A stretch of DNA of 64,000 bases from assembly GCA_035297145.1 (NCBI GenBank), contig DATGZN010000036.1, positions 209,226 to 273,225 on the forward strand, in the 5' to 3' direction. This stretch comes from QHXW01 sp035297145. GTDB taxonomy: Bacteria; Acidobacteriota; Terriglobia; Bryobacterales; Bryobacteraceae. Positions within the stretch are counted from its first letter, which is position 1, and each line of letters begins with the position of its first letter. Position numbers and translations under genes: made by a program. This document shows, piece by piece, positions 57,598-64,000 of the stretch. The notes below the pieces were generated by a model. It had not been told where the DNA came from. It was given only the letters and a program-made list of their open reading frames with translations, and ran no database searches.

Positions 57598-58170
57598 TCA
57601 AACTGGACACGGACGATCAATAAGCACCGGTTTCGATCGGGAAGGTTTTATGGGCCGCACCCAGGTGCGGTCGACCTCCGCCGATACCGACCTGTGCAAC
57701 AGGGAGATCGACACGACCAGGCGAAACTTGCCTTTGACGTCTTGCAGTATCCCCTCTACTCCCGACAAGGGGCCTCGCTCAATCAGTACCCTCTGGCCGA
57801 CCTCCAGGAACGGCCACGGCTTCATGAGTAGACCCGAACGGACCATCGTGCGAATGCTCTCGATCTCCTGATCGGGTATCGGTGTTGGTGACTTGCCGAA
57901 ACCAACCAATCCAACAACCCCTGGAGCCGTGAGAACCAGCAACCGGTTATGGGGGTTTAGGCGCGTGAATACGTATCCGGGAAACAGGAATTGCTCAATC
58001 GTCTTGGTCCGGTCTGACCATTGCCGCTGAACTTGATAAGACGGGGAGAATTCCTCGTAGCCTCGCTCCCGCAGGTGGGCGGCAGCCACCCGCTCATGGT
58101 TGGACCGGACGCGAACCGCGTACCAAAGATGCGTCCTCTCGCCCTGATTGCGCTCTTCTTGTTGTTCCAT
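57598..58170 (-). CDS. NusG-family transcription antiterminator (RfaH/UpxY-like paralogue)
   Basis: 190 residues. The NGN domain begins HLWYAVRVRSNHERVAAAHL and includes FLFPGYVFTRL, with TAPGVVGLVGFGKSPTPIP; a KOW domain follows (VGQRVLIERGPLSGVEGILQ). It is not core NusG, which should lie with secE/rplK elsewhere. Specialised paralogues of this sort, such as RfaH, UpxY and LoaP, prevent termination in the long polysaccharide operon they head. The ATG at 58170 was chosen; the longer frame adds 50 unrelated residues. It is the first gene of the operon down to rfbB. Confidence 0.88.
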   Translation of the reverse strand: MEQQEERNQGERTHLWYAVRVRSNHERVAAAHLRERGYEEFSPSYQVQRQWSDRTKTIEQFLFPGYVFTRLNPHNRLLVLTAPGVVGLVGFGKSPTPIPDQEIESIRTMVRSGLLMKPWPFLEVGQRVLIERGPLSGVEGILQDVKGKFRLVVSISLLHRSVSAEVDRTWVRPIKPSRSKPVLIDRPCPV

Positions 58171-58294
58171 CGTCTTGATAATCTGCGCGTTGCGCCGGAA
58201 ACACGACCAGGCGAAACCGGTTCTTTCTAATTTCTTCGCCAATTGTACAAAACTTTGGCATTGAATGATACACCTATGACGGCTGGTACCAGTA

Positions 58295-58345
58295 CTAACA
58301 AAGCCGGGCCTTTGAGGCAAGAAGTTGCCCTCTAAGTAAAATTAT
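58295..58345 (-). promoter_or_regulatory. Leader region of the NusG-like operon with a small hairpin
   Basis: On the minus strand, about 150 bases before the NusG-like ATG, GAGGGCAACTTCTTGCCTC can form a GGCAA/TTGCC stem with tetraloop CTTC. AT-rich sequence (TTGAAATAATTTTACTTA) precedes it and probably holds the promoter. A hairpin in the early transcript is where RfaH-type paralogues load, but no ops-like motif was recognised. Confidence 0.3.
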
Positions 58346-58382
58346 TTCAATGTGATGCGGTCAATGGGCTGTAAAAGAGGGC

Positions 58383-60377
58383 CTAACGCCCTTGGAGCGG
58401 TTGGCCGGTCACAGTCGCCGGCGCCCGGCTGAAAATCACCAGGTCCCCAAACGTGCGAGCTATGGGGAAACGCGGTAGATATTCCTCCGACTTTTCCTGG
58501 TGGCCGCGGCAACTCGGACAAATAACCAGGCAGGGTTGGAGAAAATCGGAACGATCAGCGTATTTGGAAGAAAGGTTATGTACATCCAGATATCGAAACT
58601 TGGATTCGAGCCCCGGACTCCTACCAAGTTCCATAAGAGGATATTCGTGCGAATAGGGCACTATTGAAGTGTCGATTCCGATATCGTCACATCTTTCGTT
58701 CCTTATCGCTTGCGCCGCCGGTATGTATATATCTTTCAGCTCTGCCTGCTGGGTGAAGTAGAGTTCGGCACGGCTTCGAAAAAAGATGCTGGTCCTGCTT
58801 TTCCAGTTGTGGAGTCCTCCAGAGTACAGAAGAGGACGCAAACCGTTGCAAAAGGCCGGTGGGAGTGCCAATACAAACGCCGCCACCGCGACTGGGAGCA
58901 CAAGCTTGGGAAAGCGCGAGTGAATAACCAGGGCGACCACGGCGGATGCGGTCACAAAAAGAGGGAGATGCAAGCGTGCGCACCAGATCTCCCATTTAAA
59001 AAGGCTGCAATACAGGAGAAATGCACCGGCGATGCCCAAGGCAAGGACGGCCGGTGCGACCGGGGCGCGTCGCCATGAGATGAGCAAAGCGGCGAACGCG
59101 AAAACTACCAGCGCCAAATGTAAGGGATTACCTGCATAAAACTCATCGCGGTGGAAATATTGATGCGGGATCTGGAATTTAGTGTAGTTTGTGAATGCGC
59201 GGTCGTCGGGATCGACTCCCAGAATTGTGATCACCGCACGTACGGCCCTGGTCTCACGGTCGTTCAGGCCATCAATCGGTGTTTGCAGGTGCATGGCCAA
59301 CTCGCGAAGTACATTGGAAACAATGCCAGGTAGGCTGAACCGATCCACAGTGTACTTTTCTTTGCCGGCGACATCAGGTGCAGACAGGCCGATGATCGAC
59401 CCTCCCAGGCTATAGTTTCTCGCCCACTGCATTCCATTCATCAGAACGATCACAGCCACAACCAGAGGCGATTGCTTGAGAAGAATCCGCCACTTAGTAC
59501 GCAAGACACCGACTGAGATGGCAGCTATAATCGGAGGCAAGAAGACATAAACTGTCCCTTTCGCGAGAAGAGCCGCCCCTACCGAGATGCCGACATTACA
59601 ACTGCTCAGCCAATCCGGTTCACGATGCCAACGAAAAAGAAAGAAAACCACCGCGGTAAGCCAAAAGGACAAAACCCAGTCATTTTTGGCGCTGGATGCC
59701 GCTAGTATTCCTTGTGGCAGTGTTATGCAGAGGAAAGCTGCCAGGATCTGGCCCCGGACCTTGGCCCCGAGTTCCTTTGCGATCAAGCTGACCCCAATTC
59801 CGCTACCCACAAACGCGAGCCACTGGACCAAGTTGACGAAGCGATCGCTTCCGGCCAACACGTAGGAGTGCAACATCGTCCATTCCGCGAGCGGCGGAGC
59901 AAACAGCTGCACATAGTAGTGCGTCGGAAAAAAGGCAACGGAATGACGGCTGGCCCACTCGACGACACGTGGAAGATGATACTGAAGTTGATCGGAGCCG
60001 TTTGGCGGGGACACGATCGCTGTGATTCCCACTAAACCGCCGATCAGCAACATTGCGGCGATCATAAGGCGGTCCAAGCGCGTCGACGCGGACAACGATG
60101 GAACGACACCTTCCCGGCCTGTACCGGCAGGATTTTGCAGTGGCCTTCTTCTCGTGACAACGAGCAGGACCGTCAAAAGGAGCGTTGTGCATAACCACGC
60201 AACAGCCAACGGGACCTGCGCGAGCGCGCTAGCAAAGGAAAGTGTCTCCGTCAGCACAACCAGTTGCAATGTCCACCAGGCGGCGGCCGTTAGTGCCGCT
60301 TCCCTTCGGCTGACGTAGAGGCGTTCAAATATGAGAAGCCATGTCGCGTAGGCAGCTAGTGGAAGGACAAGCAACAT
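58383..60377 (-). CDS. GT39-like polytopic membrane protein
   Basis: 664 residues with about 12 membrane helices. In the first periplasmic loop SPPNGSDQLQYHLPRVVEWA contains the acidic/His pattern typical of dolichyl- or undecaprenyl-phosphate-sugar transferases (GT39/ArnT fold). HYYVQLFAPPLAEWTMLHSY follows. A periplasmic C-terminal domain of about 120 residues carries CPSCRGHQ, a possible metal or disulfide site. It likely transfers a sugar outside the inner membrane. It lies upstream of the NusG-like operon on the same strand, with 212 bases between. Confidence 0.75.
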   Translation of the reverse strand: MLLVLPLAAYATWLLIFERLYVSRREAALTAAAWWTLQLVVLTETLSFASALAQVPLAVAWLCTTLLLTVLLVVTRRRPLQNPAGTGREGVVPSLSASTRLDRLMIAAMLLIGGLVGITAIVSPPNGSDQLQYHLPRVVEWASRHSVAFFPTHYYVQLFAPPLAEWTMLHSYVLAGSDRFVNLVQWLAFVGSGIGVSLIAKELGAKVRGQILAAFLCITLPQGILAASSAKNDWVLSFWLTAVVFFLFRWHREPDWLSSCNVGISVGAALLAKGTVYVFLPPIIAAISVGVLRTKWRILLKQSPLVVAVIVLMNGMQWARNYSLGGSIIGLSAPDVAGKEKYTVDRFSLPGIVSNVLRELAMHLQTPIDGLNDRETRAVRAVITILGVDPDDRAFTNYTKFQIPHQYFHRDEFYAGNPLHLALVVFAFAALLISWRRAPVAPAVLALGIAGAFLLYCSLFKWEIWCARLHLPLFVTASAVVALVIHSRFPKLVLPVAVAAFVLALPPAFCNGLRPLLYSGGLHNWKSRTSIFFRSRAELYFTQQAELKDIYIPAAQAIRNERCDDIGIDTSIVPYSHEYPLMELGRSPGLESKFRYLDVHNLSSKYADRSDFLQPCLVICPSCRGHQEKSEEYLPRFPIARTFGDLVIFSRAPATVTGQPLQGR

Positions 60378-60451
60378 TGAACTTCTGCTCCTATTGCCTG
60401 TATGCAGAGTTGGATTGCTCTTGCGATCGTGGCCCAGTTTTCTCTGTCAGG

Positions 60452-61918
60452 TTAAGGAATGGCATATTCCGATCCGTGGTCGGCGCCGATCGGCGGTGAT
60501 TGCCGGCGTAAAACCGCCCCCGGGAAGTCACGGAGTGTTGCTTCCACGGAAACACTGCTGTCGTTGAGCAGTTCCCGGCGTAAAAACGCGAGCGTAATCC
60601 GATTGGTTATTTCGTGAGCCCTTCTAATGTCGATCTTGCCGGCCCCGGACCACGGTTTCCATTGAGAATATAGCGGATAGTCGGTGTAGTTCATATGTTC
60701 GAGGCCGGGGGCCTGGAAGAAATAGCCGCCGTATCGGCTCATGCTCCGATCGATGTCATCGAAGTCTCCGAGCAGTTCGCGCGCCTCTCTGCGAGCCCTG
60801 CTGTCTGGAGATTCCAACTCTGCCTTCGTTGGGCGCGCTGACGCGTCGAACATGAAGAAGAACGGCTTCGGCACACCGTTGATCTTGGATGTTCCAAACA
60901 TCGATCCATCCATATTCACTCCAGCCCGCACTCGGGGGTCGATTCGGCAAACCTCCGCCGTAACGGCGCCCCCGAAACTGTGTCCCAACATGCCAATATG
61001 GTTCAGGTCGATGCGTCCGAAAAATCGGCTGGTCCGGTCAGATCCGTTCCATCGTTCCAGTTGATCTAACACGAAGCGGGTGTCGGCGACGCGCACCGCG
61101 AGGCGGCGTTCCACCTTCGGCCGCGAAATTGCCAGTGCCTCGTCGGACGCAAAATCGAGAAGACAAGCTTCCTTGCTCGCTGTGACTCGCCGTCCATCCG
61201 GAAAGACGACCAGATCCGAATCGTAGGGATGATCGATCGCTACGACGATGAAACCATGACTGGCCATTTCTTCCGTTTCAAAAGTGTTCTGGAAACGATT
61301 AGAGGGACCGGTGAAGAGGAGCAGGGGGTAAGTGGGCTTCGCGTTAGCAATCGGGGCGTCCACGAAGGAGCGAGTCTCAACAAGCGCCAGGGACGAATCT
61401 TGATAGTCGCTTCGTGTCCCATCCCGATACCGCTCCCGGCGGAACCCGCCGGTTGTCTCAGCCGGATACCACACCTGGATCATCACCTCCCGGTCAGCCA
61501 TTTTGTCCGGTGAGTAGGGATCCCGACGACTGTGGTCTATGAAATGCGCGCTGGTTGATCCCACTGGATAGGGTCCCGTAAGAGGTACGAATTCAAAAAC
61601 CGGCCACAGGACCCCGCCCGCCACAGTCGCCGATCCTAACAGAAGAAGTACGGCGGCCCATCCCATAACCATGAATGTGAGTCGTATCCGAAAGTTGTGA
61701 GAATGACACCATGGATAAGATATCAATACGAGGATAACGAGCAGATACACAGGACCCATTTGCCATCGAGCTCTCTCCACGAACAGATGGATAATGACAA
61801 GACCGGCTGCCACAAATGGCAGCCAACGGAACATGCTTGTAGGCAACCCATTTCCGAATGACAGCCACAACAAATACGGCAAGATGGCACAGATGACTAG
61901 CAGCTCGACAACACGCAT
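60452..61918 (-). CDS. Membrane-anchored PAF-acetylhydrolase-like alpha/beta hydrolase
   Basis: 488 residues. Four N-terminal helices (to about residue 104) anchor the protein; the alpha/beta hydrolase domain has the nucleophile elbow GHSFGG (312-317, Ser314), an oxyanion-like YPLLLFTGPSN, a candidate acid in VNMDGSMFG and His in GLEHMNYTDY. MIQVWYPAE and the long lid match the platelet-activating factor acetylhydrolase/PhaZ-like group. Likely substrates are lipid or short esters. A stretch of 201 bases between it and the thioredoxin-like gene contains no supportable gene. Confidence 0.82.
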   Translation of the reverse strand: MRVVELLVICAILPYLLWLSFGNGLPTSMFRWLPFVAAGLVIIHLFVERARWQMGPVYLLVILVLISYPWCHSHNFRIRLTFMVMGWAAVLLLLGSATVAGGVLWPVFEFVPLTGPYPVGSTSAHFIDHSRRDPYSPDKMADREVMIQVWYPAETTGGFRRERYRDGTRSDYQDSSLALVETRSFVDAPIANAKPTYPLLLFTGPSNRFQNTFETEEMASHGFIVVAIDHPYDSDLVVFPDGRRVTASKEACLLDFASDEALAISRPKVERRLAVRVADTRFVLDQLERWNGSDRTSRFFGRIDLNHIGMLGHSFGGAVTAEVCRIDPRVRAGVNMDGSMFGTSKINGVPKPFFFMFDASARPTKAELESPDSRARREARELLGDFDDIDRSMSRYGGYFFQAPGLEHMNYTDYPLYSQWKPWSGAGKIDIRRAHEITNRITLAFLRRELLNDSSVSVEATLRDFPGAVLRRQSPPIGADHGSEYAIP

Positions 61919-62119
61919 GGCTGATGGGTCATTATGGCATTCAAAGAAAGTGCGGGCAACGGTTTGGCATCAAACGCCAAAACATCGCGGGATACAGGCT
62001 CGCCGTTTCTGCCGGACGATCAAGCCGATGCAGGGGCCGCGGGGGCCGAGCATGTGCCCGCCCGATCTGCCCCAACGGACCGCATGAAATCGATTTATTT
62101 ACACCTTCCTGGTGTGCGG

Positions 62120-62605
62120 TTAACGCGCAGCTCCGGCGGGTGCGCCTGCTTCGGCGATGGCGGCTGCAAGATCCTTGCTTGTGACGAGACCGATGAGCAG
62201 CCGGCCACTCACTTCCACCACGGGTACGGAGCGGATTCCTTTGCTGGCCAGCAGGTCAGGGCGCAACGTTACATCGATTTTGTGCAGTTCGAAATCGAGG
62301 CCCTTTTGCAGATCATGGAGACGCTGCTCCATCAGGGGGCAGAACGGACAGCCGAGTGCGGTGTAGAGCGTTACTTTTGCGGGAGCACGTCCGGTCAGCA
62401 GGCTGGGCTCATCGGTGATGCGGCCGTAGCCCATAAAGGGTGAGAGCGCCGGGAATTTCACGATGTATAACCACAATGCGAGCGGCGCGGCCACCAGCCA
62501 GGCGAGGGCGAACCCCCACTGCGCGCGCCACGCCAGATTGGCCAGCCCGCCGGCGTAGATGCCCCAGGAGAGATAGATCATCAACATCAAGCAGCGTTTT
62601 TGCAT
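62120..62605 (-). CDS. Membrane-anchored thioredoxin/glutaredoxin-like protein
   Basis: 161 residues. Two membrane helices (MLMIYLSWGIYAGGLANLAW and FALAWLVAAPLALWLYIVKF) precede a thioredoxin-fold domain with active-site GCPFCPLM and cis-proline loop IRSVPVVEVSGR. A CPFC centre is glutaredoxin-like. It probably faces the cytoplasm or periplasm as a reductant of membrane partners. AAAGGA precedes the ATG. It follows the polyferredoxin gene by ten bases, so electrons may pass between the two (inference). Confidence 0.82.
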   Translation of the reverse strand: MQKRCLMLMIYLSWGIYAGGLANLAWRAQWGFALAWLVAAPLALWLYIVKFPALSPFMGYGRITDEPSLLTGRAPAKVTLYTALGCPFCPLMEQRLHDLQKGLDFELHKIDVTLRPDLLASKGIRSVPVVEVSGRLLIGLVTSKDLAAAIAEAGAPAGAAR

Positions 62606-62615
62606 GGCGTTCCTT

Positions 62616-63668
62616 TCATGGGTGGCTGAATTCGTTCGCGCGCGGCACCAGTTCCATGTAGACACGATCCGGCAGGTTGGTCTGCCAGTGTCCGGTCCAC
62701 GAGGCCCATCCGTATAGTCCGAAGAACATCACTGCAATTCCACCGGCTATCGCCCACGCGGGGATGGCGCGGTTTGTTGGAGCGGCGAGTATGAGCGCTT
62801 GGTCGACCGGACACGAGGCCACGCATTCGAGACAGCCGGTGCATTCCGCCGACTTGATCGAGAGGAGTTTGTCGACCGGCAGGCGCGAGGGACATCGGCG
62901 CGCGCACTTACCGCAATCGATGCACAGGGCTGCATTGCGGCGGATGCGCAGTGGGCTGGCCATGGAGAACAGGCCGAGCAGCGCGCCGTAGGGGCACAGA
63001 TAGCGGCACCAGAGATTCTGCACAAAGACCGAGAGCGCTACGAGCACCAGCAGCGTGATGGCTCCGCCGATGCCGAGATAGCGGAAGAAATTGAGCAGCT
63101 TCACCTCGGCGATCAAGCCGTAGGGGCCTTCGAGAAAGGCGCGGATCGCGGAAACCGGCATTCCGGCGATGGCGTAGACGAACAGGCCGAGCAAAACGTA
63201 TTTGAGCGCGCGCAGAGGGATGTCCAGGACGCGCGGGATGCGCCAATTTTTCTTGAACGTGTCGCGCCCGATGCGCCAGAGGTACTCGGAAAGCGTGCCC
63301 ACAGGACAGAGCCAGCTACAAAATGATTTGCGGAACAGCCAGGAGATCAAGAGGAAAGCGATGAGCAGGATCACTCCAGCCGGGTGCACGCGCGGAAGGC
63401 GGCCAGTCTCGACCAGTACCTTCAGATTCATGAGCGATGCGATGGGCAGCCAGCCTTCGACGCCAGCGGGCCTTGCTGCCCATGCCGTACTTCCTCCCGT
63501 TTCGTAATGATGGACGAAGCGCACGAACTGGACGCCGATCCAGACATTGAGCGCGAAAAACGAAAGCTGGAATGCACGGCGCAGGCGCTGTGAGTAGTCG
63601 CGAGGCGCGCGGAGGAAGCCTGTGTTTTTGGGCGGTGCGGCTCGGCGCTCAGCGAGTTGCACGGGCAT
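62616..63668 (-). CDS. NapH/CcoG-like membrane polyferredoxin
   Basis: 350 residues. Several membrane helices carry two CxxxCP motifs (CSWLCPVGT and CRYLCPYGA) on the cytoplasmic side, and a C-terminal dicluster ferredoxin has CIDCGKCARRCPS and CTGCLECVASCP. This is the layout of NapH/NosR/RdxA-type quinol-to-periplasm electron carriers. A final helix follows. No nap, nos or cco genes are in view; its small partner is the thioredoxin-like protein. The start at 63668 has GGGAAAAG upstream; the longer frame adds 65 residues of unlikely sequence. Confidence 0.87.
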   Translation of the reverse strand: MPVQLAERRAAPPKNTGFLRAPRDYSQRLRRAFQLSFFALNVWIGVQFVRFVHHYETGGSTAWAARPAGVEGWLPIASLMNLKVLVETGRLPRVHPAGVILLIAFLLISWLFRKSFCSWLCPVGTLSEYLWRIGRDTFKKNWRIPRVLDIPLRALKYVLLGLFVYAIAGMPVSAIRAFLEGPYGLIAEVKLLNFFRYLGIGGAITLLVLVALSVFVQNLWCRYLCPYGALLGLFSMASPLRIRRNAALCIDCGKCARRCPSRLPVDKLLSIKSAECTGCLECVASCPVDQALILAAPTNRAIPAWAIAGGIAVMFFGLYGWASWTGHWQTNLPDRVYMELVPRANEFSHP

Positions 63669-63789
63669 GTGGCTTTTCCCCCGACGGAGACTGTCTGCAT
63701 GCATCCCAAGGGCCAGCGCTGGGTAGAGGCAACGCAACGGGTTAGAGACCGCCCTATGGCGGGTGGGGGAAATGACCCAGGGCCAAAAG

Positions 63790-63817
63790 TTAACAGAATT
63801 GTAGATCTTTTTATACT
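63790..63817 (+). promoter_or_regulatory. Promoter for the last small gene
   Basis: TTAACA (63790-63795) and TATACT (63812-63817) are spaced by 16 bases, a good housekeeping promoter. TACAAT at 63827-63832 could be an alternative -10. The transcript would carry AAGGGGGG before the ATG at 63854. Confidence 0.5.
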
Positions 63818-63853
63818 GGTAAGGTGTACAATCATCCGCAAAGGGGGGCGCAT

Positions 63854-64000
63854 ATGATGCCAAGTGTCAGTGCAACCTGGAAACAAGATCACGTGAGCGC
63901 ACGGCAGCTCCTGGAAACCGTACTGGCGTGGGCGGCAGTGTTGGCGGTAGCCGGCGTGGTGTTTGCGGGTCTCTACTTGGGGATTGCGTCGCTGGAATAA
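63854..64000 (+). CDS. 48-residue single-helix membrane protein
   Basis: A complete small frame from ATG 63854 to TAA at 63998-64000, exactly the end of the window. It reads MMPSVSATWKQDHVSARQLL, then a membrane helix (WAAVLAVAGVVFAGLYLGI) and ASLE. AAAGGGGGG lies five bases before the ATG and a promoter further upstream, so expression is likely. It is divergent from the NapH-like gene. Such one-helix proteins are often accessory subunits of respiratory complexes, but the partner would be outside the window; function unknown. Confidence 0.6.
   Translation: MMPSVSATWKQDHVSARQLLETVLAWAAVLAVAGVVFAGLYLGIASLE

Noticed and set aside
61919..62119. Plus-strand frame starting at 61934 as a gene between the hydrolase and the thioredoxin-like gene
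   Set aside because: It continues antisense through a well-supported gene, shows no domain and lacks a convincing ribosome binding site.

Overview
The window reads as a high-GC chromosomal segment of an Acidobacteriota bacterium, most like the Solibacter/Bryobacter lineage. The clues are two large secreted VWA proteins of the acidobacterial 'VWFA-related' type, a choice-of-anchor D (Hydin-like) secreted protein, a dockerin/LamG/Ig secreted protein, a decayed PEP-CTERM tail, cytochrome c and Gfo/Idh/MocA secreted oxidoreductases, and RpoB/RpoC of acidobacterial character. No tRNA, rRNA, CRISPR array, prophage or intact transposon was seen.

Layout. 0-1.6 kb (minus): an ECF sigma factor, zinc-finger anti-sigma, Spy-like periplasmic sensor and the signal peptide of a cut-off gene. 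1.8-3.3 kb: an ErpA-type Fe-S carrier, then a zone of broken genes (PEP-CTERM remnant, hicA with an internal stop next to intact hicB, a possible transposase tail, a frameshifted membrane gene). 3.4-14.2 kb: rplA-rplJ-rplL-rpoB-rpoC, lacking the usual upstream rplK/nusG/secE. 14.1-15.8 kb: the rpoC 3' end plus terminator is duplicated, with a membrane-protein gene between the copies, a polysaccharide deacetylase after the second, and a truncated third copy of the terminator. 15.9-16.6 kb: fluoride riboswitch, crcB and a DUF190 gene. 16.7-26.4 kb: housekeeping and accessory genes (SDR, Uma2, DUF2007, MFS, cytochrome c, a CFA-synthase-like methyltransferase overlapping a geranylgeranyl-reductase-like flavoprotein, DUF6924, two Gfo/Idh/MocA enzymes). 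26.6-30.6 kb: a GT39-like membrane protein and a minus-strand operon of two signal-less trypsin-like/PDZ proteins plus a degenerate response regulator.

30.8-38.8 kb is a surface-glycan island: methyltransferase, Wzx-type flippase, GT4, GT2, then a carrier protein and a seryl-tRNA-synthetase-like amino acid:carrier protein ligase, convergent with a DltB-like MBOAT protein. Together the last three look like a Dlt-type aminoacylation system in which the usual NRPS-type ligase is replaced by a tRNA-synthetase homologue. This is the strongest candidate for an undescribed system here. 39-47.8 kb: ABM protein, two VWA proteins, KduD-like dehydrogenase, the dockerin/LamG protein. 48-51.5 kb: an ABC ATPase with an MgtE-N-like N-terminus coupled to a duplicated permease. 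51.5-58.2 kb (minus): a polysaccharide operon read from a NusG-like regulator through a Wza-like exporter, two secreted proteins, GT2, RmlC-like and RmlB. 58.4-64 kb: GT39-like protein, PAF-acetylhydrolase-like hydrolase, a membrane thioredoxin-like protein with a NapH-type polyferredoxin, and a complete 48-residue membrane protein ending at the last base.

Several starts were moved from the longest open frame to an internal codon with a better ribosome binding site; each case is stated. All functions rest on motif and family recognition by eye, without database searches.
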